This document shows positions 1 through 7,392 of a DNA stretch of 64,000 nucleotides, piece by piece. The notes under the pieces are model-generated. The model saw only the letters and a list, made by a program, of their open reading frames with translations. It did no database searches and was not told the origin of the DNA. Source of the stretch: Nocardia aurantia (GTDB lineage: Bacteria; Actinomycetota; Actinomycetes; Mycobacteriales; Mycobacteriaceae); NCBI RefSeq assembly GCF_009604425.1, contig NZ_WEGI01000015.1:1-64000 (forward strand), in the 5' to 3' direction. The first letter of the stretch is position 1. Each line of letters starts with the position of its first letter. A program made the translations under genes and the position numbers.

Positions 1-84
1 CCCCACCCCAACCCCCGCCACCGAAACCCGCACCGGCCCCAGCACCGAGACATCGACCACCGCCATCGGCCCCTCGCCTCCCAT
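1..84 (-). CDS. N-terminus of a SARP/BTAD-like transcriptional regulator (cut by window edge)
   Basis: Only about 28 codons are present, read leftward from ATG at 84 (a second in-frame ATG is at 66). The peptide contains VDVSVLGPVRVSVAG, the opening strand pattern of SARP/AfsR-type winged-helix regulators (family knowledge: these begin with a short segment ending in LGPxxV). There is no stop before the window edge. It lies in the same orientation as the downstream toxin-antitoxin pair, separated by a 53-bp gap. The call rests on a very short motif, so another protein family is possible. Confidence 0.4.
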   Translation of the reverse strand, partial: MGGEGPMAVVDVSVLGPVRVSVAGVGVG

Positions 85-137
85 GCCGTCAGAATGCCAC
101 CGCCGGACCGGGGAATCACCGGCGAGCGGCACGGCGT

Positions 138-434
138 TCACTCCCGATCGGCGATCGCGTACCACAAGCGGCCACTGCTGGTCACCTCGTACTGCCATTG
201 CTCCAGCTCGACGCTGCCGACCTTGACGGAGCCCAGCATCGCCTTCAGCCGATGCTGACGTGCCGGATTGCGCACGCTGCGCGGTTCGGCGGTCAGGTCC
301 ACCCATGCTCGATCCAGCGCATCCAGGGCCTGTCGCTCCAGTTCGGCCCACCCTCTGGCGGCCTCGGTACTGTGCGGCAGTACCCGCCACGGCTTCGGTC
401 GGGGGATTTCGTCCCCGCGCTTCAACCTGGTCAT
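138..434 (-). CDS. RelE/ParE-like toxin of a type II toxin-antitoxin pair
   Basis: This 98-residue protein starts at ATG 434, inside the last codons of the upstream gene; the ATGA overlap implies translational coupling. A longer in-frame ORF extends to 650 but runs through the antitoxin gene, so the short start is chosen. The C-terminal half has the small, basic RelE/ParE-like pattern, with LKAMLGSVKVGSVELEQWQY followed by EVTSSGRLWYAI, which resembles the conserved tail of ribosome-dependent mRNA interferases. Family knowledge suggests inhibition of translation or of gyrase; the target cannot be read from the sequence. The order antitoxin then toxin is typical. Toxicity is inferred from family and context. 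Confidence 0.6.
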   Translation of the reverse strand: MTRLKRGDEIPRPKPWRVLPHSTEAARGWAELERQALDALDRAWVDLTAEPRSVRNPARQHRLKAMLGSVKVGSVELEQWQYEVTSSGRLWYAIADRE

Positions 435-898
435 CGACGACCGCCGGGGCGCTCGACCTCCGCGAAGTCGGCCGGATCGAACGGCCCGCTCAGCTGTGCG
501 ACGCGAGCCGGGTCGGTGTGGATCTCCGCGGTGTGCTGCCAGGCGATGAGATCGCGAAGAAACGGCAGGTAATACCCGGTATCGGCGCCTGCGAGCAGAT
601 CGTCCAGCAACTCCCGCACCGCCTCGGGCCGGTGCTTGGCCGGTAGCCACGTCAGCCAGGGCAGTTCCTCGGCGAACACCTCCTCGGCCAGTTGCCGGTT
701 CCCGCGTGCCACCAATCCCAGCGACCGCGCGGCGAGCCGCAGCGCGCCCTCCATCGCGCGGTACCGCTCGTCGCGCATGAGGACCACATTCTCCGCATCG
801 CGCCGCTCGAGGAGCACATCGGCGTCGGCCAGCAAGGGAAACACCGACGTCTGCTTCCGGACGAGGTCACTGAACGGCAGGCTCTTCATCGCACTCAT
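431..898 (-). CDS. Antitoxin-like protein (Phd/YefM-type N-terminus)
   Basis: A 155-residue protein starting at ATG 898. Its first 50 residues (LPFSDLVRKQTSVFPLLADA, then VLLERRDAENVVLMRDERYR) follow the Phd/YefM antitoxin pattern: an N-terminal DNA-binding region followed by a strand ending in VLM and an E/D-x-Y turn. It is longer than usual Phd proteins (about 80-90 residues), with an acidic C-terminal extension presumably used for toxin neutralisation. The stop codon overlaps the toxin start by 4 bp. No Shine-Dalgarno precedes the ATG, and a TATCAT element lies 6 nt upstream, suggesting a leaderless transcript. A 13-bp-arm inverted repeat sits over the promoter, as expected for autoregulation. 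Function is inferred from family and arrangement. Confidence 0.6.
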   Translation of the reverse strand: MSAMKSLPFSDLVRKQTSVFPLLADADVLLERRDAENVVLMRDERYRAMEGALRLAARSLGLVARGNRQLAEEVFAEELPWLTWLPAKHRPEAVRELLDDLLAGADTGYYLPFLRDLIAWQHTAEIHTDPARVAQLSGPFDPADFAEVERPGGRR

Positions 899-904
899 CC
901 GGCC

Positions 905-940
905 ATGATAGCGCAGTGCTGAAGTAGTTCAGTACTGCGC
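905..940 (-). promoter_or_regulatory. Toxin-antitoxin promoter with overlapping inverted-repeat operator
   Basis: Reading leftward, the -10-like TATCAT occupies 910-905, 6 nt before the antitoxin ATG. Just upstream, 911-923 and 928-940 form an inverted repeat with 12 of 13 matching positions (GCGCAGTGCTGAA against GCGCAGTACTGAA) around a 4-bp spacer. It covers the expected -35 position, which suits binding by the antitoxin or TA complex. Confidence 0.6.
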
Positions 941-958
941 GCGGTCAATCGCCGAATT

Positions 959-2491
959 TCAGAGCGGTGCCGGTGTCCACCACTGGTCGGCGATGTCGGT
1001 GCCGGGATGGGAACCCCATTGGAGGTCGATGACCACCCATGCTCGGGCCGGGTCGTCGAATTCGATGGTGGCCCAGCCGAGGTTGCCGCCGGAGTAGTAG
1101 CCGGTGCGGATGCGGCCGGTGCCGGACGGGCGGGACCAGGGTTGCTCCCGGACGGACGCGTCGTGCAGGTTGGTCTGGAAGGTGCTGTCGCGCCTCGGAT
1201 CTCCGCGACGGAACGACCAGACCGTCCACTCGATTCCGTTGTCCTGCTTGCATTCGATCGCGGGGGCGCCGCCGTTGTTCAGCACGTTCAGATCGTCGCA
1301 CCGGGCACCTTGGTAGCCGGGTAGTCCGGGGGCGGTGGGTAGCAGGCCGGGGAACAGGGCCACCAGGTCGTTGTCCCGGCCCCACGCGGTCACCGGGGGG
1401 AGGGTGCTCGTGGTCGGGGCGGTCGTCGTGGTGACGGTGGGCGGCGATGTGGGTGATGGTGCGGCTGTGGATGTTTCGATCGGCTGTTGTGTCCGGGCGG
1501 GGAGCAGGGTCGCCGCGGCGATCGTCGCGGCGGCCACCACCGCGATCACCGCGGCGGCGGCGACCCAGAGGTTGCGGTGCCCGGTTCGCCGGTTCGGGGT
1601 GGGCGACCAGGTGGGTCCGGTGGGTGCGCCCAGCGCGCGCTGGGTGGCGGCGGCGAGGGCGGTGCAGCTGTCGTAGCGGTCGGCCGGGTTCTTGGCCAGT
1701 GCGGTGGCGATCACCGCGTCGAACGATTCGGGGAGGCCGGGACGGACCCGGGAGGGTGGCGGCGGTGGCTCGTTGAGGTGGGCGCGGATCGTGTCGGCCG
1801 CCGAAGCACGCGGGAAAGGCACAGTGCCGGTGAGCATCTCGTACAGGGTGCAGCCCAGCGAGTAGATGTCCGCGCGGTGGTCGACGGTGTCGCCCAGCAG
1901 ATGTTCCGGTGCGGCGTAGGCGAGGGTGGCGACGAGGGTGCCGGATGCGGTGAGCGCGGTCAGGTCGCCGGAGCGGGCGATGCCGAAATCGGTGACGAAG
2001 ACGTGGTCGGCCCCGCCGTCGTCACCGACGAGCAGGTTGGCGGGCTTCACATCCCGGTGGATCAGGCCCTGCCGATGGGCCGCGTCCAGTCCGGCCGCGG
2101 CCCCGGCCAGGATCGAGATCGCCCGTCGCGGTGGCAGTGTCGCCGGACCGCGCGTGACGAGTTGCGCCACGTCCGGTCCGGCGACGTATCGCATCGCGAT
2201 CCAGGGAGTACCGTCCGCCACGCCACGGTCGTAGATCTCGATCACGTTCGGGTGATCGAGCCGGGCCGCGAGATCGGCCTCGCGCTCGAACCGTTCCCGG
2301 AATCCGGAATCGGCCCGATGCAACACCTTCAACGCGACCGAGCGTGGCAGCCGTGGATGCCGCGCCAGGTAGACCGTGCCGCTCCCGCCGGCCCCGAGTA
2401 CCCGCTCGATCCGGTATCCGGCTATCACCCCACCCGAGGTGGGTTCGGGCGCACCGGAACCCACTCGACCCGTCACATCATGGTCCGTCAC
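959..2491 (-). CDS. Transmembrane Ser/Thr protein kinase (PknF-like architecture)
   Basis: This 510-residue kinase phosphorylates proteins on Ser/Thr. The Gly-loop LGAGGSGTVY is near residue 32, the ATP-binding Lys in VALKVL near 55, the catalytic loop HRDVKPANLL near 145-153 and DFG near 168. One membrane segment lies at about 308-331, followed by a Thr/Pro-rich stalk and an ectodomain with two cysteines and the motif EQPWSRPSGTGR. There are no PASTA repeats, so it is not PknB. GTG at 2491 is chosen because GAGGAG (2506-2501) sits 9 nt upstream; another GTG at 2518 would add nine residues. A paralogous kinase lies at 5117-6790 with a related ectodomain ending. The ligand is unknown. Confidence 0.9.
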   Translation of the reverse strand: MTDHDVTGRVGSGAPEPTSGGVIAGYRIERVLGAGGSGTVYLARHPRLPRSVALKVLHRADSGFRERFEREADLAARLDHPNVIEIYDRGVADGTPWIAMRYVAGPDVAQLVTRGPATLPPRRAISILAGAAAGLDAAHRQGLIHRDVKPANLLVGDDGGADHVFVTDFGIARSGDLTALTASGTLVATLAYAAPEHLLGDTVDHRADIYSLGCTLYEMLTGTVPFPRASAADTIRAHLNEPPPPPSRVRPGLPESFDAVIATALAKNPADRYDSCTALAAATQRALGAPTGPTWSPTPNRRTGHRNLWVAAAAVIAVVAAATIAAATLLPARTQQPIETSTAAPSPTSPPTVTTTTAPTTSTLPPVTAWGRDNDLVALFPGLLPTAPGLPGYQGARCDDLNVLNNGGAPAIECKQDNGIEWTVWSFRRGDPRRDSTFQTNLHDASVREQPWSRPSGTGRIRTGYYSGGNLGWATIEFDDPARAWVVIDLQWGSHPGTDIADQWWTPAPL

Positions 2492-2670
2492 GTCCCGCAG
2501 CTCCTCTGGAACACCCACCGATTCTCCCGCTGACCGTAGGCGAGCGTCGAGTCACCGGCCGAACCCGGTTGCGGAACGGGCCGGGAACTCGAAACCGGTG
2601 GGTAGTGGCTGCGTGGCTCGGGCCGCCGGGCGGCGTGGTGCCCGCCGGCGGCCCGGCCCCTACGCGGAGC

Positions 2671-3660
2671 TCAGGCGTAGGTGTACGAGACGCCGTCGAC
2701 CGTTCCGCCCGCGGTGGTGACGGTGACCGCCACCGTGCCCAATCCGGGCGGGGTGACCGCCGTGATCTGGGTCGCCGAGTCGACGGTGAACGAGAGCGCC
2801 GGCAAGAGACCGAAATGCACCGCGGTGGCTCCGGTCAGACCGGTTCCGGTGAGTACCACGACCGTTGCGCCCGTGATCGGTCCCGTGGCCGGTGTGATGG
2901 CGGTCAGGGTGGGAGCCGCGATGTAGGTGAACGGGATCCCGTTGCTCGTGCCGCCCGGGGTAGTGACGGTGACCGCCACCGTACCGGCCGCCCCCGCCGG
3001 GGTGACGGCGGTGATCTGGGTGGGGGAGACGACGGTGAACGACGTCGCGGGTGTGCCACCGAAACTGACCGCGGTCGCGCCGTTCAGGGCCGTCCCGGTG
3101 AGGACCACGGTCGTCCCGCCGGTGGCCCGTCCCGACGGGGGTGTGATGGCGACCAGGGTGGGAGCCGCGGCGTAGCTGAACGGGAGTCCGTTGCTCGTGC
3201 CGCCCGGAGTGGTGACGGTGACCGGCACGAGGCCGGCCGGACCGGCGGGTGTCACGGCCGTGATCTGCGTCGCCGAGTCGACCGTGAACGAAGTCGCCGG
3301 TGTGCCACCGAAGTTCACCGCGGTGGCGCCGGTCAGGGCCAACCCGGTGAGGACGACCGTCGTGCCGCCGGTCACGGGTCCGGAATGGGGAGAGATCCCG
3401 GTCAGGACGGGAGCCGCGACGTAGGTGTAGGGAACGTTGTTGCTGATTCCCGTGAGGCCGATGACGGACACCTGTGCCGTACCGGGCAGGCCCGGCGGGG
3501 CGACAGCCGTGATCTGCGTGGCGGAATTGACGATGAACAACGCCGGGAGAATACCGAACCGCACCGCGAGAACTCCGGTGAAGCCGGTTCCGGTGATCGT
3601 GACACTCGTGCCCCCCAGGGCGGGGCCCGAGGTCGGAGAGATGGATGTGATGGTAGGCAT
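2671..3660 (-). CDS. IPT/TIG-repeat protein (four tandem Ig-like domains)
   Basis: A 329-residue protein made almost entirely of four IPT/TIG immunoglobulin-like repeats of about 82 residues each, at roughly 1-82, 83-165, 166-248 and 249-329. Each has I-T/S-P-x-S/T-G, a GGTxVxLTG turn, a central SATQITAV strand and a TxPGGTS end. The repeats are similar enough that the gene is a DNA repeat array of about 246 bp. RBS GAGGAGG (3676-3670) supports ATG 3660. No signal peptide, membrane segment, LPXTG motif or enzymatic domain is visible, so location and partner are unknown. Family knowledge: IPT domains mediate protein or carbohydrate contacts in surface proteins. It is divergent from the HTH-like gene at 4081. 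Confidence 0.85.
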   Translation of the reverse strand: MPTITSISPTSGPALGGTSVTITGTGFTGVLAVRFGILPALFIVNSATQITAVAPPGLPGTAQVSVIGLTGISNNVPYTYVAAPVLTGISPHSGPVTGGTTVVLTGLALTGATAVNFGGTPATSFTVDSATQITAVTPAGPAGLVPVTVTTPGGTSNGLPFSYAAAPTLVAITPPSGRATGGTTVVLTGTALNGATAVSFGGTPATSFTVVSPTQITAVTPAGAAGTVAVTVTTPGGTSNGIPFTYIAAPTLTAITPATGPITGATVVVLTGTGLTGATAVHFGLLPALSFTVDSATQITAVTPPGLGTVAVTVTTAGGTVDGVSYTYA

Positions 3661-4080
3661 TGCAGCCGGCCTCCTCGTACTGATGTGTCGATGATTACGT
3701 GTGCCGGTCGTTGTCCGGCTGTGTCAGCGGGCCCGCTGACTCCAGTAAGGCCCCGAGATCGCCTGCCCGGCAATATGTCTGCCGGTTCGCTTTCGTTCGT
3801 TTTCGACTCGGCCGGGCACGGCCGACGACCCGGTGGCGCATTCACCCGATCCACGGGTGCGGCGAATCGCTCCGATCCACGGGTGGCACCGCTTCGAAAG
3901 CATTGTGCGGGCCGCATTGTCGGCGGGCTCGGGGCCGCGTGATCCGCGTTCTCGCGCAGGACGGGCGATCGAAGTGAAAACGAACGAAAACGGATCGCGG
4001 ATGCGTTGCCCGGCAAAAGGCCGGCGGGGGTTAATGGAGCTGACGGGACCGCCACGGCGGTGGGGGACAAGGAGGTTTCG
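3661..4080. other. Intergenic region with dispersed short repeats
   Basis: No convincing gene is seen in these 420 bp between divergent genes. A 14-bp sequence TTTCGTTCGTTTTC at 3791-3804 recurs inverted at 3976-3989. A 13-bp direct repeat (CGATCCACGGGTG) occurs around 3847 and 3875. Both promoters probably lie here, and the RBS AAGGAGG for the right-hand gene is at 4069-4075. Confidence 0.5.
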
Positions 4081-5082
4081 ATGGCTACCGTTCTGAGGAT
4101 GCTGCTGGCGGAGCAGCATCTCACGAACCATTCCGACTTTCTGGCGGCCTACGACAGATGCGCCGCACAACTCGATCCGCCGATCCCCGCCGGTTACGGG
4201 CCGGCCAAAACGCAGTTCTATCAGTGGCTCTCGGGCAGAATGGTCGGACTTCCCCGCGACTATCATTGCCGGGTACTGGTCAAGATGTTTCCCGGCTGGA
4301 CGGTCGAGCGCTTGTTTCAGATGGCGGATGCCGCGACGGTCGCGGCACGGGCCCACGAGTTGGGTGTTCCCGCACCGGACATCGAACTCGGAACATTTCT
4401 CGGCGCCGAAGTGATCACCAGTGGGATTACGCTCGTGTACCCGACCTTCGAGCTACCGATCCAGCCCGTCCACACACACTCGGCGGCCGAGGCCGGTCAC
4501 CGCTGGGCATTCGCGAGAAAGCCTCGCGTATTCGCGGCCGATCGCCACGTCGATGTCCTGACTGCCCTTCCGGAGCCGGAAACCCGCGGATTGCTGCATG
4601 TGTTCACCGCGTTCCAGCGCCATACCGGTATTCCGATCGATATTCGCGGCGATCGGTATGTCGCCGCGCACAGTGACCGCCCTTACCTCAGCTTCGGGCT
4701 GATGGGCAACGACTGCACACGCAAGTACCTCGAAGGCGCCGAGCGACCGCTGTTCACGGTCGACGGCGGGGCCGAATACTGTTCCCGGTTCGCGCAGTTG
4801 GAGTTGACGGACGGCAGCCGGTACAGCTCGACCGGTGATTACGACATCGGCGTCATCGCACGGGTGCGACCGGTCCCGGATCCGCATCCCGATCGGTACT
4901 GGATGTTCTGCGCGGGCCTGGGGCCTCGGGGTATGACCGGGGCGAGCCGGTATCTGGCCGGCTGCTGGAGTCCGCTGCAACAACGGGTCGGCGATCGCGA
5001 GTTCGTCGCGGTGGTCGGCGTCGGCACGGACTCCGATGATACGGTCCACTTGGAGCATCTACTGATCGATTCGGAAACCTGA
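4081..5082 (+). CDS. HTH-like protein with conserved C-terminal domain of unknown function
   Basis: A 333-residue protein; ATG 4081 is fixed by AAGGAGG 5 nt upstream. The N-terminal 80 residues (TQFYQWLSGRMVGLPRDYHC, then RVLVKMFPGWTV) resemble an atypical XRE-like DNA-binding or adaptor segment common in Nocardia and Streptomyces proteins: a helix, a basic turn, then a helix ending in FPGW. The C-terminal 200 residues contain LSFGLMGNDCTRKYLEG, YWMFCAGLGPRGMTGASRYL and AGCWSPLQQRVGDREFVAVV. I recognise these as recurring in actinobacterial proteins of this kind but cannot assign an activity. There are no membrane segments. The gene stands alone between oppositely oriented genes. A transcriptional or signalling role is inference only. 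Confidence 0.6.
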   Translation: MATVLRMLLAEQHLTNHSDFLAAYDRCAAQLDPPIPAGYGPAKTQFYQWLSGRMVGLPRDYHCRVLVKMFPGWTVERLFQMADAATVAARAHELGVPAPDIELGTFLGAEVITSGITLVYPTFELPIQPVHTHSAAEAGHRWAFARKPRVFAADRHVDVLTALPEPETRGLLHVFTAFQRHTGIPIDIRGDRYVAAHSDRPYLSFGLMGNDCTRKYLEGAERPLFTVDGGAEYCSRFAQLELTDGSRYSSTGDYDIGVIARVRPVPDPHPDRYWMFCAGLGPRGMTGASRYLAGCWSPLQQRVGDREFVAVVGVGTDSDDTVHLEHLLIDSET

Positions 5083-5116
5083 CGGGGTCGTCCGGTGCGG
5101 GCCGCGGGCACCCGAT

Positions 5117-6790
5117 TCACAGTGGTGCGCCTCGCCACCAGTTGTCGTACACATCCTGTCCGCCGGTGCCGCCGGAGGCGCCGACAATGCAGAAGCGGCG
5201 GCCCGGATCGTCGAAAGCGACATCCAGCAGGCCGAATCCGGCCATCGAGTCGGTGGTCCAGCGCACCGAGCCGGTGCCGGTCGGCCGGGTCCAGTGTTCC
5301 TCGCGAATATTGCTGCGGCCGAGCACATCCGACGAATAGGTGATCGGGCGGCGGTTGGGGTCGCAATGGATGTTCACGGAGAAGCCGGTCGACGAGGACG
5401 GCGGCAGACACTGCAACCAGGTGCCGCGGTCGTCGTTCAACGCGCACCGCACACCCTGGTATCCGCTGCCCTCCGGGTCGGCGGGCAACAGGCCGGGGAA
5501 GGCGCTGACGATGTACGCCGCCGCACCCCAGGCCGCTGCCGCCGGAGTCGTGGTGGCGGGCGGAGTCGTCGGCGCCGAGGTGCCGGAACGGGTCGTCGGC
5601 ACCGGGGCGGATGTCGTGATCGCGACGGGATGGCCCTGCTCCGCGCCGCTTCGAGCCACCGCGATCGCCGTGCCCGCGGCCACCACCAGCGCCGCCGCCG
5701 CGGCGATCGACCAATATCGCACCGCTCGGCCGGAAGTCGCCGGTGCTTCCGGTCCGGGACGGGAAGAACCGGTTCCGGGACGATCGGCGCCGGTGCCCGG
5801 CCGCAGCACGGGTGCCGGGCCGGTCTGCCGGTCGGCAACCGGTGTGCCGAATCCCGGTCCGGCCGGTCCGGCATATCGCATCGGAAGGCCGGAAGCCGTT
5901 GCGGCGCTGCCGAATCGGGCACCCTCGTGCGAATCGGAGTGCCTCTCCTCGAACGCCGCGGTGGCGGCGGCCGCGAGTTCGGCGCAACTGCCGAATCGGT
6001 CCGCCGGATTTTTCGCCAGCGCGCGGATCAGGACCGCGTCGAGTCGTCGTGGCAGGGCCGGATTCGCGGCCGAGGCGGCGGGTGGTGGCTCGGTGAGGTG
6101 CGCGGCCATCGCCGCGACCGGCGAGCGGCGGCCGAACGGCGGTGCCCCGGTGAGCATCTCGAACAGCGAACAGCCCAGCGAGTACACGTCGGTGCGGGCG
6201 TCGAGCGCGTGGCCGCTCAGCTGTTCGGGCGAGGCGTAGGCGAAGGTCGCCAGCACCGAACCGGTGCTGGTCACGGTGTTCGTGTCGACGGATCGGGCGA
6301 TGCCGAAATCGGTGATGCGCACCGTGTCCGTGCCGTCGGGGCCGGGCGCGACGAGAATGTTGGCGGGCTTCACATCCCGGTGCAACAGGCCCGCTCGATG
6401 TGCCGCGTCGAGTCCGCGCGCGGCTTCCGTGACGATGCGCAGCGCTCGGCGCGGTGGCAGTTCCGCCGGGCCGCGGCGCACCAGTTCGGCTACGTCGGAC
6501 CCGTCGACGTAGCGCATCGCGATCCACAGCAGATCGCCCTCGGCGCCGCGGTCGTAGATCGAGACCACATTCGGATGTTCTACGCGCGCGGCCAGTTCCG
6601 CCTCGCGCAGGAATCTCGAGCGGAAGTCCTCGTCCCGGCCCAGCGCCGGATCGAGGATCTTCACCGCGTCGCGGCGGGGCAGCCGAGGATGTTCGGCCAG
6701 ATAGACCACGCCCATCCCGCCGGCCCCGATCCGGCGCAGGACGCGATACCCGGCGAACAGTTCGCCCGGCTGCAACTCCGACAACTCCAC
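5117..6790 (-). CDS. Transmembrane Ser/Thr protein kinase, paralogue of the kinase at 959-2491
   Basis: A 557-residue membrane Ser/Thr kinase. The Gly-loop IGAGGMGVVY is at about 21-30, the ATP-binding Lys in DAVKIL at about 44, HRDVKPANIL at about 137-146 and DFG at about 161-163. A Pro/Gly-rich juxtamembrane region follows the kinase domain, then one membrane segment at about 359-380 and an ectodomain with four cysteines. The ectodomain shares the EEHWTRPTGTGS motif and a DNWWRGAPL-type end with the other kinase. GTG 6790 is chosen because AGGGAGG lies about 8 nt upstream; the open frame extends to 6976, but that would overlap the neighbouring gene. Transmembrane sensing of an envelope signal is inferred from architecture. 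Confidence 0.9.
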   Translation of the reverse strand: MELSELQPGELFAGYRVLRRIGAGGMGVVYLAEHPRLPRRDAVKILDPALGRDEDFRSRFLREAELAARVEHPNVVSIYDRGAEGDLLWIAMRYVDGSDVAELVRRGPAELPPRRALRIVTEAARGLDAAHRAGLLHRDVKPANILVAPGPDGTDTVRITDFGIARSVDTNTVTSTGSVLATFAYASPEQLSGHALDARTDVYSLGCSLFEMLTGAPPFGRRSPVAAMAAHLTEPPPAASAANPALPRRLDAVLIRALAKNPADRFGSCAELAAAATAAFEERHSDSHEGARFGSAATASGLPMRYAGPAGPGFGTPVADRQTGPAPVLRPGTGADRPGTGSSRPGPEAPATSGRAVRYWSIAAAAALVVAAGTAIAVARSGAEQGHPVAITTSAPVPTTRSGTSAPTTPPATTTPAAAAWGAAAYIVSAFPGLLPADPEGSGYQGVRCALNDDRGTWLQCLPPSSSTGFSVNIHCDPNRRPITYSSDVLGRSNIREEHWTRPTGTGSVRWTTDSMAGFGLLDVAFDDPGRRFCIVGASGGTGGQDVYDNWWRGAPL

Positions 6791-6891
6791 GGCCGCGACC
6801 TCCCTGCCGCGCGACGATACCGGAGCGCCGACCGGCCCCGATACCGGCGACGATCCGGACCCGCCCGGATCCGATCGCGGCCGCGCCGAAT

Positions 6892-7335
6892 TCACTGGAG
6901 CGCGAACTCGTTTTGCGACAGGCGCAGGTAGTGGTCGCCCGCGCTGCAATACATGTAGTCGGTGGTGCTGTAGCACTCGACCGCGCCGACACCGGTGGTG
7001 GTCTCGTACGGCAGCACGGGCAGGCTCGGATCCATCACCGTGTCACCGGCGCAGGTGAATCGGGCGGCGGCCGTGACCGACATCGTCACCGTGTGCCCGT
7101 ACCCGCTGTCCCCGCAACCGCCGGCCGGTCGCGGCGGCGGGGTGAACCGGTAGTCGATGATGTCGCAGCGCACGTCGGTGCCGTCGCTGATCATGCAGGC
7201 GATATTGCCCGACGGCGACCGGAACCAGTCGTAGGAGTACTGCGGCCCACCTGGATGCGCCTGTGCCGGACCGGCGAAGCCGATCGCCGCGGCCGTCGTG
7301 GCCAGTGCGGCCAGCGCCGCCAATTTCCCCATCAT
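6892..7335 (-). CDS. Small secreted protein (DUF6636-like)
   Basis: A 147-residue protein with a Sec signal peptide: MMGKL, an alanine-rich hydrophobic core, then GPAQAHP with likely cleavage after AQA near residue 26. The mature part begins with FRSPSGNIACMI, a motif found in small secreted actinobacterial proteins, and has six further cysteines that could form disulfides. ATG 7335 has AAAGG about 7 nt upstream; ATG 7332 is an alternative. It lies 57 bp after the SDR gene in the same direction and could be the last gene of that operon. No enzymatic motif is seen. Function is unknown. Confidence 0.75.
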   Translation of the reverse strand: MMGKLAALAALATTAAAIGFAGPAQAHPGGPQYSYDWFRSPSGNIACMISDGTDVRCDIIDYRFTPPPRPAGGCGDSGYGHTVTMSVTAAARFTCAGDTVMDPSLPVLPYETTTGVGAVECYSTTDYMYCSAGDHYLRLSQNEFALQ

Positions 7336-7392
7336 GTTCGTGCCTTTCCCTCGGATGTGCGCTCAGCATGGCGCGCAACCCTTTCCGGGAAC

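Noticed and set aside
2344..3942. 532-residue + strand frame opposite the IPT gene
   Set aside because: Its repeats are the antisense image of the IPT repeats; there is no RBS or recognisable domain.
3402..4356. Two long minus-strand frames across the intergenic region before 4081
   Set aside because: They overlap the IPT start and the HTH-like gene start, have no RBS, and show no domain.
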